64,000 bases of DNA. Origin: Symbiodinium natans (Eukaryota; Sar; Dinophyceae; Suessiales; Symbiodiniaceae). Location of the stretch: NCBI GenBank assembly GCA_905221605.1, contig CAJNDS010000069.1, forward strand, positions 1-64,000, given 5' to 3'. This document shows, in pieces, positions 52,345 through 62,660 of the stretch. The notes under the pieces were generated by a model. That model searched no databases, was not told the DNA's origin, and saw nothing but the letters and a program-made list of their open reading frames with translations. A program made the translations under genes and the position numbers. Positions within the stretch are counted from its first letter, which is position 1; each line of letters opens with the position of its first letter.

Positions 52345-52405
52345 GGGTTCCCTAAGGTCGGAACGTGGAGCCCTGAATGCCACAACTCTCAGCGTCACCA
52401 GAGCT
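52345..52405 (-). CDS. Candidate short exon
   Basis: After GTTTCAG the frame AALVTLRVVAFRAPR is open; another frame (FSSSGDAESCGIQGS) is also possible. Confidence 0.3.
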
Positions 52406-52509
52406 GCTGAAACCCTAAACCCTAAACCCTAAACCCTAAACCCTAAACCCTAAACTCTGAACCCTAAACCCTAAACCGTAAACCCTAAACCTAAACCCGA
52501 AACCCTAAA

Positions 52510-52578
52510 CATCCCGGAAGCGCCTGCTCGACGCCCATGCGCACGGCACCAGTGGATGCTTTCCTGGGTGCCCCAGTT
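52510..52578 (-). CDS. Exon, unknown product
   Basis: Frame TGAPRKASTGAVRMG then VEQALPG. CCCTAAA left, TTTAGGG right. Confidence 0.45.
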
Positions 52579-52796
52579 GGGTTTAGGGTTAGGGCTGTTC
52601 AGGGTTTAGGGCTGTTCAGGGTTTAGGGTTTAATCAAGCTTTAGGGTTTAGGGTTTAGGGTTTAGGGTTTAGGGTTCAGGGTTCAGGGTTTGGGGTTTGG
52701 GGTTTGGGGTTTAGGGTTTAGGGTTTAGGGTTCGGGGTTTAGGGTTTAGCGTGTCGGGGTTCCGGGTACACTTGGAGCACCCTTTTCAAAAAAAAA

Positions 52797-52866
52797 CAAT
52801 GGCGTCCGAGCTTCTGGTGCACCTCGACGTTGGCCAGCTTCACGATCCCTGCAGAGGCCGAGGCTG
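52797..52866 (-). CDS. Exon, unknown product
   Basis: After CTGTCAG or CTGCAG the frame SASASAGIVKLANVE then VHQKLGRHC. The plus strand holds a complete 22-codon ATG-to-stop frame in the same bases; neighbours favour minus. Confidence 0.4.
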
Positions 52867-52910
52867 ACAGGGTTTAGTATCTCGGGCCAGAGGTCCTTCA
52901 CAACCCTAAA

Positions 52911-53044
52911 CTTGGGAATGTTCCCCCATATACTAACGGCCCTTAATAGGGATTCTAGTAGGGGGGGGGGGGTACTGTAATCCCTACTAAGGGGGTACAC
53001 TAATCCCGATTAAGGACTGTTAGTATGAGGGGGAACATCCCAAC
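52911..53044. mobile_element. MITE-like element, family A, copy 8 with expanded centre
   Basis: Outer ends CTTGGGAATGTTCCCCC and GGGGGAACATCCCAAC. The centre holds a G-run and a second partial arm (CCCTACTAAGGGGGTAC), making it longer (134 bp) than other copies. Confidence 0.75.
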
Positions 53045-53465
53045 CCTAAACTAAACCCTAAACCCTAAACCGATGCTGCCTGACCGTTCGGTCTTGGGCC
53101 GCACTTTGAACTCCCTGCAATCCTAAAACCTGACATTACGTACCGGGCCGGGCATCTTCACCCGAACCCTAAACTCCGAGCTCCAAACTCCTAAGCCCCT
53201 AAACCCCACTCTGCAGGGCACCCTGGCTCTGAATTTCAATAAGCCCCGAACTCCCAAACCCCTAAACCCTAAACGCGAAACCTATTAAACCCCAGACCTA
53301 ACCTGCTGAACCCTGACCCCAAGACCCTAAACACAAACCTACTGAACCTTTACTAAACCTACTGAACCCTAAATCAACCCTCAACCCTCAACCCTCAACC
53401 CTGAACCCTGAACCCTGAACCCTGTACCCTACATGTACCCTAAACCAAACAACGAGCCCAACCTT

Positions 53466-53537
53466 TTAAGGGACCAAGCGACCGAAGGTCCCGGACTGGC
53501 GCAGGACATGCTGGCAAACCGCCGTTGGCACTTTGAC
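53466..53537 (-). CDS. 24-codon C-terminal exon, unknown product
   Basis: After GAGCAG the frame VKVPTAVCQHVLRQSG then TFGRLVP ends at TAA 53466-53468. Confidence 0.55.
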   Translation of the reverse strand, partial: VKVPTAVCQHVLRQSGTFGRLVP

Positions 53538-53620
53538 CTGCTCCTTGCAGGGCTTTAGAGGGCTTTAGGGTTTGGGCTTTAGGGTTTAGGGTGTACGGTT
53601 TAGGGTTTGGGGTTTGGGGT

Positions 53621-53855
53621 TTAGGGTAAGCAGCTAGAAGCCCATGGGCTGAAAGAGCGTGCTGAAAACCTATGTAGCAGAGGAGGGACCATGAAAATCA
53701 CGAACGAACTCTTCTGCAAGGAGCCCTGCAGACTTGCAGAGTGGACTTCGAAAACCTGTGTTGCCCTTATCCTGGGCCGGTCCTGCGAAACGTTGAAGTC
53801 CAGCTCTGTCGTCACAAGGACCACGACCTCCTGATCTAAGTTCCGAGCCTTAAGG
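53621..53855 (-). CDS. Longer exon, C-terminal, unknown product
   Basis: After GATCAG the frame EVVVLVTTELDFNVSQ then DRPRIRATQVFEVHS and FVIFMVPPLLHRFS runs about 75 codons to a stop at 53621. A strand-rich domain then a hydrophobic segment. Confidence 0.5.
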
Positions 53856-54110
53856 CATATTCCTTCAATCATATAGGGATCTGGCTATTTACAGGAAACT
53901 CTCTAAATACGGAGCCTTGTGCTTGAAAAGCCGAAAACCCAAATCCGAAACCATAAGCCCTAAACCCTAGACAGAGACGACCGCCTTTTTCAGACTCCCT
54001 CATCATGGACCTTGTCGGTTGCAGCGTGTGGAATGCAAGCTTTACGCCGTATAATTTCTACACTTATCTCCATACTTAGGGTTTAGGACACCCTGCTACT
54101 GAAACCCTCA

Positions 54111-54188
54111 ACCCTTGCACTTGTGGGTGGCTTGTACGGTGCAGGAATGTGCCCCGAATTCACCCTCATCCCAAACATACCGAGATCA
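54111..54188 (-). CDS. Exon, unknown product
   Basis: Frame DDLGMFGMRVNSGHIP then APYKPPTSAR. A diverged relative of this sequence may lie at 53998-54060. Confidence 0.45.
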
Positions 54189-54305
54189 TCCTAAACCCTA
54201 AACCCTAAACCCTTATAAACCCACAAGCGGCCACCCAGGAAGACTTGGGAGGGGGCCTAGAACTACATGACTCCAAGCCCCTGAAACTCAAACTAAACCC
54301 TTTCA

Positions 54306-54398
54306 TGCCTTGGAGATGGCGGAGCTCTTGAAGGACACCTGCACCGCACTGCCCTCAGCTTTCGAGGCGTTGCCCAGGGGAACCTGTGCTGGCTTAAG
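54306..54398 (-). CDS. C-terminal exon, unknown product
   Basis: Frame KPAQVPLGNASKAEGS then AVQVSFKSSAISKA and TGA. The plus strand is open too (MAELLKDTCTALPSA). Confidence 0.45.
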
Positions 54399-54682
54399 GT
54401 TTAGGGTTTAGGGTTTGGGGTTCAGGGTTAGGGTTTGGGGTTTAGGGTTTAGGGTTTGGGGTTCAGGGTTCAGGGCTTGAGGTTTAGGGCTTAGGGCTTA
54501 GGGCTTAGGGCTTAGAGGGTATGGTTAGGGGGTAGGGGTTAGGGTTTAGAGGTTTAGGGTGGAAAGGGTTTAGGGGTTTAAGGGGCTAAGGGTTTGAGGG
54601 TTTGAGGGCTTGAGGGCTTATGGGCTCGGAGTGGCCTAGCATTCTTAGGGCTGAGGGATCTCGACGTTTCCTCACAAACTCC

Positions 54683-54727
54683 CTAAGTCAGAATCGGGCT
54701 CGGGGATGTCCGGAGCTTCTTCCAAGG
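54683..54727 (-). CDS. Candidate acidic C-terminal end
   Basis: Frame LEEAPDIPEPDSDLGSL followed by TGA. Short but typical of an acidic tail. Confidence 0.35.
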   Translation of the reverse strand, partial: PWKKLRTSPSPILT

Positions 54728-54741
54728 GTTGAGGGGTTCAG

Positions 54742-54792
54742 GGTCAGAAAGCACGTTGAAGTAAGCCGCTGAGTCGAGCTTGCCAGTCAATT
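54742..54792 (-). CDS. Short exon, unknown product
   Basis: After CTTGTAG the frame KLTGKLDSAAYFNVLSD. Confidence 0.5.
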
Positions 54793-54896
54793 TCTACAAG
54801 ATTGAAACACGTCACCAAGCATTTACATGGGTTGGGTTGGGTTCTAAAGACATTTAGGACAGCTTTGGATGGTGCTCCAAAACCTAACCCCTAGGC

Positions 54897-54992
54897 CTAG
54901 CGCCGTCTTCTGCTCGCCAAGCAGCCGTCTTCCAGTTCGTCATGCCGTGCGCGACGACGCTCGAGATGCGCGCCTCTACTCTGCCGGTTGAG
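54897..54992 (-). CDS. Exon, unknown product
   Basis: Frame TGRVEARISSVVAHGM then TNWKTAAWRAEDGA, G/C-ending codons. Confidence 0.55.
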   Translation of the reverse strand, partial: LNRQSRGAHLERRRARHDELEDGCLASRRRR

Positions 54993-55329
54993 GGTGTAGG
55001 GTTTAGAGTTTAGGGCAACAGGTACAAGACCTCGTATCTCCGTACGGACCCAGACTCCCAAATTCCCTACAAGGAACTACCCAGCTAAAGGGACCAAGGG
55101 AGGTTTAAGCTTTAGGGATTAGGGCTTAGGCTTCATAGCCTCGGGGATATGTAAGGTTTGGGGTTTGGGGTTTGAGGTTTGGGGTTTGGGGTTTGGGGCT
55201 TGGGGCTTGGGGTTTGGGGTTTAGGGTTCAGGGTTTAGGGACTAGAAATGCTTGACACACGCCACTGGAGGTAGTCTTAAACTCCACATAGCTAGTTATG
55301 TAACTCATGATGGTCCCTTCTTTCCCTGA

Positions 55330-55437
55330 GGGTCCATGTACCTAAGTAGGGAAGACTTGGGCCTTAACGTCCTTCCTATGTAGGGACTTGGGGCCCAAGT
55401 ATATGATAATGAGGTACATGGACCTACATGGACCCTT
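55330..55437. mobile_element. MITE-like element, family E, copy 2
   Basis: GGGTCCATGTACCTAAGTAG ... GAGGTACATGGACC plus a short repeat of the end. Shares the ACTTGGGCC / GGGCCCAAGT core with copy 1. Confidence 0.75.
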
Positions 55438-55500
55438 AAATTAAACCTTTAAACCCCAGACCCCAAACCCCAAACCCTAAATTTAGGGTTTCGGGTCTAC

Positions 55501-55620
55501 GAATTGCTTAAGAACCCCCCCCCCAAAAAAAAATGTGAAAAAAAAAACTAGTCTTCCTTATTCAGGGTAATATAGGGATTATTGTTATTTTATTCTTTTG
55601 GGGTTCTTAAGCAACTACTA
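55501..55620. mobile_element. MITE-like element, family F, copy 3
   Basis: Ends ATTGCTTAAGAACCCCC and GGGGTTCTTAAGCAACT. The centre GGGTAATATAGGGATT resembles the copy at 17.2 kb. Confidence 0.7.
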
Positions 55621-55741
55621 GAAACCCTAAACCCTAACCCGTAACCCCTAACCCCTAAACCCTAAACCCTAAACCCTGAACCCTAAACCCTAAACCCTAA
55701 ACCCTAAACCCTAAACCCTAAACCCTAGCAGGGGTTTCGGG

Positions 55742-55815
55742 GCAGTAGAGGAACTCCCAGCCTTCCCCGGGAAGTGGATCTCGATCTTGTTCAGGGACTG
55801 CTCCTCAGCTCCATG
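55742..55815 (-). CDS. Exon, unknown product
   Basis: Frame HGAEEQSLNKIEIHFP then GKAGSSSTAP. CCCTAAA left, TTTAGGG right. Confidence 0.55.
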
Positions 55816-55883
55816 GTTTAAAAGGGTTTAGGGTTTAGGGTTTAGGGTTTAGGGTTTAGGGTTTAGGGTTTAGGGTTTAGGGT

Positions 55884-55953
55884 CTCGACATAAATCTTCC
55901 CAAAACGTCCTGGGGGGCCCAGACTCCTAGTAGTGACCGTGCCCTTGCGCAGC
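55884..55953 (-). CDS. Exon, unknown product
   Basis: Frame LRKGTVTTRSLGPPG then RFGKIYVET. A perfect TTTAGGG array abuts its left (3') edge. Confidence 0.5.
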
Positions 55954-56021
55954 CCTAAGCCGAAAATGTACCCTATAAACCCCACCAAGCCAAAAGCCCT
56001 GAAACCTACAAAGAATTTACA

Positions 56022-56184
56022 AGGAAAGATGGAAAGTGACGCCTAGACTCCGAGTCTAGGAGATACTTGAATGAGTGGAGGCTGTGTAGGACGCTCTCGT
56101 CAACGGAGTGGAGGGTGTCATGTATGACAGTAGCCTGAACCTGCCCCTCGTCAGCGTCAGGTGCACCTGACCAAGTCGAGTCAT
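56022..56184 (-). CDS. Exon, unknown product
   Basis: Frame STWSGAPDADEGQVQ then ATVIHDTLHSVDESV and LHSLHSFKYLLDSES over about 54 codons. Acidic and histidine-rich, helical. Confidence 0.55.
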
Positions 56185-56277
56185 GTTAGGGTTTAGGGTT
56201 TAGGGTTTAGGGTTCAGGGCTAAGGGTTCAGGGTTCAGGGTTTAGGGTTTAGGGTTTGAGGTTTTGAGCTTAGGGCT

Positions 56278-56440
56278 CAGGATTCAGGTTGCGGGGTTCG
56301 GCGTTGAGGGTGAGCTGTGTGAGCAGCTGAAGGCCATGTATCACGAGATCACCACGCCTCAGAAGTGCACGTAGCCGCGGCAAGGTGTGCATGCAGAAAG
56401 TGCAGGAAAACGGCAGTACGACCGCGAGCCTATGAAATCT
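56278..56440 (-). CDS. Candidate exon, HEAT/ARM-like helices
   Basis: Frame LAVVLPFSCTFCMHT then LPRLRALLRRGDLVI and HGLQLLTQLTLNAEP. Leucine pattern and helix-turn-helix texture resemble alpha-solenoid repeats. A plus-strand 80-codon ORF overlaps. Confidence 0.4.
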
Positions 56441-56479
56441 GAACCTGCTGCCCCCGAACTCCTGCAAACCCTAAGGAAC

Positions 56480-56600
56480 CTTAAACGAATCGTATTGCGC
56501 ACCTCCGGATGCAGCTTTTCCATCGGGCGCTTCCGCATCCGTAGGCATCTCGGCTCCACGTTCCACACGCCACTTCCTAAGCGGGCCATGGTTCTTGTGG
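56480..56600 (-). CDS. Exon, unknown product
   Basis: Frame NHGPLRKWRVERGAE then MPTDAEAPDGKAASG and AQYDSF. Same ORF as the next feature, probably separated from it by a short TTTGGGG-containing intron. Confidence 0.45.
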
Positions 56601-56649
56601 CTGAGAACCCCAAACCCGAAAGACATTAATACCTCAAAAGCCCTTATAA

Positions 56650-56800
56650 TGCACTGCGTGACTACACTGCTCTTTGAAGCCAGCAGCGCCTTCAAGTCAG
56701 AAAAAAAGTGCAGGTAAGCAGCACAGTCAGCGTCTGTGTACTTGGCAGATGTAGGTGGATGTCCGTGTAGTTTTGCCCCTGCCATAAGCCGTAAGGTCTT
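56650..56800 (-). CDS. Exon with helical repeat texture
   Basis: Frame AGAKLHGHPPTSAKY then TDADCAAYLHFFSDL and KALLASKSSVVTQC, an alpha-solenoid-like stretch. Confidence 0.5.
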
Positions 56801-57244
56801 TGTTTTGGGCTTCAGGGTTTTTTGGCATTGGCATGCTTGCTTGGGGTTTAGGACTCCCAGAAACTCCAGCACCCCTTGGCTAAGGCAGTATCACTTGACT
56901 CATGTTAGGGGTCAAACGTCCCTAAACTCTAAACTCTAAACCCTAAACCCTAAACCCCAAAAATCCGTAGTTTTGGAGTTTAAGAGATTTTCAGGCGATG
57001 GGCTTTTGTTGGGGTTTAACGGGGGTCGTACCATAGCACTCAGGAAAGGCCTCTGCTGCAAGACTAAGGGAAGCTTGCATGGACCGAAGACCATCGGCCC
57101 CCCCCCCCCCCCCCCCCCCCCCCACCTCCTAGGGTAGGGTTTCTAGGGCGTTCATTGTTTTAAGGTGTTTCAGGTCATTTGGGGCGTTTTGTTTTTTTTT
57201 AAATGCGTTTTAGGGTTTTTAGGCTTTTAGGGCAGCCACCCATC

Positions 57245-57362
57245 CCCAGCAACAGATGAGCGAGACCTGGTCCGTCTGCCAGTGCGCGTGCGGCTCGACG
57301 GAGAGCTCCCTCATGTGCGCCGAGCCTTCGTGAAGGAGGCGGAGCCGCGTCTCCTTTCAGCG
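57245..57362 (-). CDS. Exon, unknown product
   Basis: Frame TRLRLLHEGSAHMREL then SVEPHAHWQTDQVSL and ICCWGW. A poly-C tract lies 120 bp to the left; TTTAGGG right. Confidence 0.5.
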
Positions 57363-57539
57363 TGGGGTTTAGGTAGGGTTTAGGGCTTAGGGTTTAGGGT
57401 TTAGGGTTTGGGGTTTAGGGTTTAAGGTTTAGGGTTATACTTCCGAGTGCTTATGTACTGGGTTCCTAGCGACCTACATAGTGAGAGGTTGTGGGGCCCT
57501 CTCACAAAAAATATGCACAAGGGTGCAGGGCTAGTCCCT

Positions 57540-57586
57540 GCTGCCCGGAGATCGCCAAGCTCGAGCCCAAAAGCTTCCTAAAACCT
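57540..57586 (-). CDS. Short exon, unknown product
   Basis: Frame EAFGLELGDLRAAGTS. A nearby island at 57763-57828 is open on both strands and left unassigned. Confidence 0.4.
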
Positions 57587-57917
57587 CAACCCTAAACCTT
57601 GAGCCCTAAACCCTGAACCCTAAACCCTAACCCCGAAAACCCGAAACCCCGAAACCCCGAAACCCCGAAACCCTAAACCCCGAAACCCCAAACCCCAAAC
57701 CCTAAACCCTAAACCCTAAACCCTAAGCTCTGTACACCCTAAACCCTAAGCTCTGTACACCCGTGAATACACAGATGCAGGCCATGAGTCGGTGATGGGG
57801 TACAGCAAGTTGAGCCTTGACCCCAAGACAGGGTTTAGGGTTTAGGGTTTAGGGTTTAGGGTTTAGGGTTTAGGGTTTAGGGTTTAGGTTGTAGGGCTCA
57901 GGGTTTAGGGATGGTAA

Positions 57918-58060
57918 GGTTTACCCGTGGACAGCATGCGGAAGCCTAGAAGAAACAAGGGTAGCTCGTTTGGAGAGGGATTCATATGCTACTTCGCGTT
58001 CTCGGCTTCTCATAGAGCTAGCACGGTTTATGGGGCTCTTCGTAGGGCTCTTGGTATGTT
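57918..58060 (-). CDS. Candidate exon, unknown product
   Basis: Frame TKSPTKSPINRASSM then RSREREVAYESLSKR to a TAA near 57918. A plus-strand ORF (57927-58151) covers the same DNA. Confidence 0.35.
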
Positions 58061-58588
58061 TGGGGGAGACATATGGCTCGTAAGCTTTAGGGTGTGGGTT
58101 CGGGGCGTGAGGCGCAAGGCACAGGACATAGTTCTAGGGCTTAGGGTTTAGGGTTCCGTGGTGTGATGGCAACTGCGTGCTCAACATGTCCTGATACGAT
58201 GCCATGCACAACCTACTGATTTTGAGTTGTCGTCCGGGCTCTCTGCAGCATGTCCCTAAAACCCTACACCCTTCGTCCGGACCAACAAGGTCTAAAACCC
58301 CATCCCCAAAAGATCTAAGAGCTCTCTTTCAACTTGTTTGAACCACAGATCACTTTTGCATAAGGTGTTGGTGGTGTTTTCAGGCTCACCCTAGGGGAAT
58401 ATACTTGGAAAGCCCCCACCCCTAAACCCTTACAACAAAAAGTCAACAGACTCTGAGCCCCTAAACCTAAACCCTAAACCCTAAACCCTAAACCCTAAAC
58501 CCTAAACCCCAAACCCTAAACCTAAACCCCAAACCCGAAACCTTAAACCCTAAACCCTAAACCCCTAAAGCCTGAACCCTAAACTGCC

Positions 58589-58678
58589 ATGGAACTGAAG
58601 CGTGTGAAGGTGGCGGTTGGTGCGGACTTGTGCCTGCGCTTGGAAGGTAATCCTCCGATGCAACGTGAAACTGATTAG
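58589..58678 (+). CDS. Start exon or 29-residue ORF, unknown product
   Basis: ATG opens MELKRVKVAVGADLC then LRLEG, where a GTAATC donor occurs; the frame continues to TAG 58678. CCCTAAA left, TTTAGGG right. Confidence 0.5.
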   Translation: MELKRVKVAVGADLCLRLEGNPPMQRETD

Positions 58679-59321
58679 GGCCTTGGGGGTTGGGGGTTCA
58701 GGGTTTAGGGTTTAGGGTGTAGGGTTTAGGGTGTAGGGTTTAGGGTTAGGGGTTTCAGGTTTGGGTTAGAAGTAAGGGGTTCCACGATCTAGGGGCTTTC
58801 TTGGGCCCGGGGTTTAGGGTGTAGGGCTTCGCGTTTGGAGGCCAGTTTGTAGGATAGGACAGGAGGATTGCAGGTAAGACCTAAAGTAAGCCAACAATGC
58901 TAAACCCTAAACCCTAAACCCTAAACCCTAAACCCTAAACCCTAAACCCTAAACCCTAAACATAAGGGGACTTGGCTTCGAGTGCGAAAATGTCAGCCGA
59001 CAATTGCTTAACAGTCCTAGGGCAAACCCTTAGCCCGAAACCCTAAACCCCAGAGACCCTGAACAACCGTAAACCCTAACCCCACCCTAACCTTCTAAAC
59101 TTAGCATTTATGTGCGGCTACAAAGGACCCGGAAGGCGTAGGTGGCTCTATTTGTTTTTCTGGTGGCAAATTTTGAACAAGCACAGCAACCCCGCTAAGG
59201 GTTCGGGCCAAAATCACCCAATCTCAAAGCACCACCTAAGCACCCCCGCCCCCACCCCACTCTTTGGGACCCTTAAACCCTGAACTCCCTAAACCGTAAG
59301 CCCTCAGCCCCCAACCCGTCC

Positions 59322-59408
59322 TGTACACTCCGGACACGTTGGTGATCAGCGTGTGGTCTTGCCACGTCTCGAAGTCGGAAGTCACCTCTTCGGAGTTGGG
59401 ATGATGGG
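59322..59408 (-). CDS. Exon, unknown product (59-63 kb gene)
   Basis: Frame HHPNSEEVTSDFETWQ then DHTLITNVSGVYR, ending at CAG|GACGGG, a possible GA donor. Confidence 0.55.
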
Positions 59409-59585
59409 TACTAAGACGCACTCAGGGTTGAGGTTCTTGGTAGCACAGGAATTCATGTTTTTGGGGTGGGGGGGGGGGGGGGGGTGGCTACTTGCATAAA
59501 GAAACGAACCCCAAAATTGCTAGGATTTCTATATAGAGCCGTATATAGAACCTACATCCCTAAACCCTGAACCCTAAACCCTCTA

Positions 59586-59674
59586 CTACCCGATAGTGGT
59601 CGGTCGGGGCCTCCCTGTCTCTCAGGGCCAAGAACGTCTCCATGCCCAGGTCGACAGCGGTAAACTCGGCCTCT
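59586..59674 (-). CDS. Exon, unknown product
   Basis: Frame VIEAEFTAVDLGMETF then LALRDREAPTDHYRV. Acidic extracellular-like texture. Confidence 0.55.
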
Positions 59675-59689
59675 ATAACTATAGGGTTT

Positions 59690-59915
59690 TTATAGGGTTT
59701 ACAAATATTGCAGGGCTTATGTAGGGTTTATGTAGGGCTGACATAGGGTTTATGTAGGGTTTACATGGGGTTTATGCAGGGTTTATGCAGGGTTTATGTA
59801 GGGTTTATGTAGGGTTTACATAGGGTTTACATAGGATTTATGTAGGGTTTATATAGGGTTTACATAGGGTTTGTGTAGGGTTTATGTAGAGTTTATGTTG
59901 GGTTTGTGTATGGTT
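59690..59915 (+). repeat. GGGTTTATGTA 11-bp array
   Basis: About 18 units of a telomere-derived 11-mer (GGGTTTATGTA / GGGTTTACATA) with ATG/ACA alternation. Confidence 0.9.
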
Positions 59916-60019
59916 TATAAGGGCTCATGGTGGGCCCGAAGTGAATGCAGGAAGTCGCACTTCAACTGAAAACAGGACCCCGTGGTTTCATGTCGAATAG
60001 GAAGCCCTAGCACTTTTTT

Positions 60020-60117
60020 GCCAAGCGCAATTGAGGAGCCTCGAAGAGCCCCCTAAAGCGAAGCTGATAGGGTTGCAAGGATTTTGCACCTCAACGGCTT
60101 CCTGGAACCGGTTTTTC
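60020..60117 (-). CDS. Exon, unknown product
   Basis: Frame LKNRFQEAVEVQNPCN then PISFALGGSSRLLNC. Confidence 0.5.
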
Positions 60118-60167
60118 AGGGGGGGGACAGGGGCTTAGGGGTTGAGGCCTCTAAGTATAGGGGTCGA

Positions 60168-60236
60168 GCATGTACGAGCGGATGGTGAAGGCTTTAGGGC
60201 TTGAGGAGCTCGAAGCCCTCAACCGCATGAGCCCAG
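60168..60236 (+). CDS. Candidate start exon, unknown product
   Basis: ATG opens MYERMVKALGLEELEA then LNRMSPG; the minus strand is serine-rich low complexity. TTTAGGG right. Confidence 0.4.
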
Positions 60237-60593
60237 GGTTTAGGGGTTTAGGGTTTAGGCCCTCCCCCCCGCCCCGCCCGCTTCAAAGATCAATACCCGT
60301 ACAAGGGCGAAACCCCGAAACCCCGCAGACGCAAGGCAAGGGGCGCCCGCGAAGAGTGGGCCAGCAAAACCGCAAACGCCCTACAGCCCTTCAAAACCTG
60401 TAACCTGTACCCTACAACCCCCCAACCCAACAAGCCCTAACAAGCCCTGAGGTCAAACCCTACACCCTGAACCTGAAATTCAGGAACCCAAAACCTTAAA
60501 CCTTAAACTCAACAAACCTAAGCCCTAAACCCTAAACACCCTTCCCTAAAACCCCAAACCCTAAACCCTCAAACCCGAAAACCTTAAAACCCC

Positions 60594-60669
60594 CTGGAGA
60601 ACTGACAGGTCAACCTCAGGGTTTGAGGCGGGCCGGCGGAGGATGGACCAGTCCTTTTTTAGCGTTTCT
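60594..60669 (-). CDS. Exon, unknown product
   Basis: Frame KETLKKDWSILRRPAS then NPEVDLSVLQ, ending near GGGGTTTTAAGG. Confidence 0.5.
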
Positions 60670-60679
60670 TTTGTTTTTG

Positions 60680-61436
60680 TTTTACATAAATCTGGGGGAG
60701 GAGGCGGGGGGGTGGGGGGAGGGGACATAGGGGGTGGGGGGTGGGAGGGTTGGGGGTTTGAGGCTTGAGGCTTGAGGGTGTGATGATTATGTTGGGGTGC
60801 CTTGGTCAGTCTCATGAGTCCGTGAGACCTCTTGGGTTGGTATGTAGTATAAAACATAATACAATAGCTAAGTTGTAATGAAAATAAGGTAAATACTGAT
60901 ACAAATACGAATGCTACATTGTAGTCTAGTATACGTATGTTTGTATATATATATATGCATACTATGTATGTACTATATAGCATAGCTTGTACTTACATGT
61001 ATTCACAGACAAGGCGTGCATTCATTGTATAGTGTACAATGCATACGACATGCCTTACAAAACATGTTGAAAGTTGTTTGCAGAATTATATATGTATACA
61101 CATACATACATACATACATACATACATGCATACATACATGCATACATACATACATACATACATACATACATACATACATTATATATACATATATATATGC
61201 ATGATACATTGCAGTTTATGTCGGTGTTCTGTATTAATGTGTGCATACAATTGTGTATACTGGCACAGACACAGCACATACGGACTGCTAGCTAGCTATG
61301 TATATATATATATATGGATATGGATATAGATATAGATATATATATATAGATATACATACATACAAACATTCATACATACACCTTAAACCGATGCACGACA
61401 AGTACACAGGCAGAACCAACATCAACATTTTTTGTA

Positions 61437-61467
<31 letters not shown>

Positions 61468-61545
61468 CTTTACACACATATATCTATATGCAGATATTTG
61501 TACATGTGTGTATATGCAAAGAAATGTACCCGAAAAAGTGAACTC
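60680..61545. repeat. AT-rich region with CATA tetranucleotide and AT repeats
   Basis: (CATA)n at 61095-61180, AT-rich tracts at 60942-60957, 61300-61350 and 61440-61465. The Y/I/H-rich ORFs here are translation of microsatellites, not genes. Confidence 0.85.
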
Positions 61546-61561
61546 CAGACCCTAGACCCTG

Positions 61562-61642
61562 AACCCCACATGAGCCGAAAGTCTGTGACGATGGTCTGGG
61601 CATCGATCAAGCGGATAGCCTTGGCGCTAAGAGAGGCGAACT
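61562..61642 (-). CDS. Exon, unknown product
   Basis: Frame FASLSAKAIRLIDAQ then TIVTDFRLMWG with G/C-ending codons. The plus strand has a short ATG frame in the same bases. Confidence 0.5.
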
Positions 61643-61975
61643 AATCGGGGTCTAGGCGTTTCAGGGTTCAGTGTTTGGGGATTTATCAGGGTTTTGGGAA
61701 GGTGGGGCCCTAAACACCGCAATCCCTAAACCCCAAACCTCTGACAGAGGGTTTGGGGTCGGTTTTGGGGGGTGCAGGCTTAGCAGGAAATGGGCCGACT
61801 CCAAGGCAACAGGGCTATATCACAGGTTTAGGGGTTTGCGTTTGGTCATGCCCTGTCGGGTTGAGGTGCAAGGGTTTCAGGGCTAAGGGCTCAGGGATTT
61901 TTAGGTTTTCAGGGATCAGGTTTAAGGGTTTCAGGGTTCAGGGCTCTAGAACTTTAGGGTGTTGGGGCCACCGCA

Positions 61976-62053
61976 ATGCCTCGTCGTCTCGGCCGAGGAG
62001 CAGTCCATTCGTCTTCCATCACACGGAACTCGAGAGTGAAGTTGTAGCCTGAG
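61976..62053 (-). CDS. Exon, unknown product
   Basis: After GCTCAG the frame YNFTLEFRVMEDEWT then APRPRRRGIAVA. Confidence 0.55.
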
Positions 62054-62148
62054 CGGTGCTCACTCACCTGAACCCCTAGGGTTTAGGGTTTAGGGTTTAG
62101 GGTTTAGGGGTCCTAAACCTCCAATTCCACCACCTAAAATCCGGGGCG

Positions 62149-62275
62149 GTACTTGGAGGTTCATGGGTACTTCTAACCCCAATTATGAGTCCACTTAAAA
62201 CCTACTGAGAGGACTAAAGGGGGCTTGTAAGTGCAGATATAACTGGGGATATAGGTACCCTGAACCTCCAAGTAG
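62149..62275. mobile_element. MITE-like element, family B, copy 2
   Basis: Ends TACTTGGAGGTTCATGGGTA and TACCCTGAACCTCCAAGTA, a near-perfect inverted pair, with the same general plan as 9164-9299. Confidence 0.75.
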
Positions 62276-62660
62276 GAGTCCCAGGGAGAAGTGGGGCAGC
62301 GCCTTCGAAAACATCAAGGGCTGCAACATACTGCAGAAGCATCAAGTACTCAACCCTTGATCAAACATAAAACATAACAGGCGTGGCGTTCCTTTGAGTG
62401 GGCAATACCCAAGTGGGCGTGCCAGGATCTGTAACTCAGGTGAGACCGTAAAGGGGCCCACCCTGACTACCCTGACACAGAATCTGCGCACGAGAGCGTG
62501 GAACAAGCCTACCAATACATATCAGGGTTGCAACCCCAAACCCCAAACCCTAAACCCGAAAACCTAAACCCCAAAACCCACACCCTACATGCCATGCAAG
62601 CCGAAACCGCAACACCACCCTAAACCCTAAACCCTAAACCCGAAACCCTAAACCCTAAAC

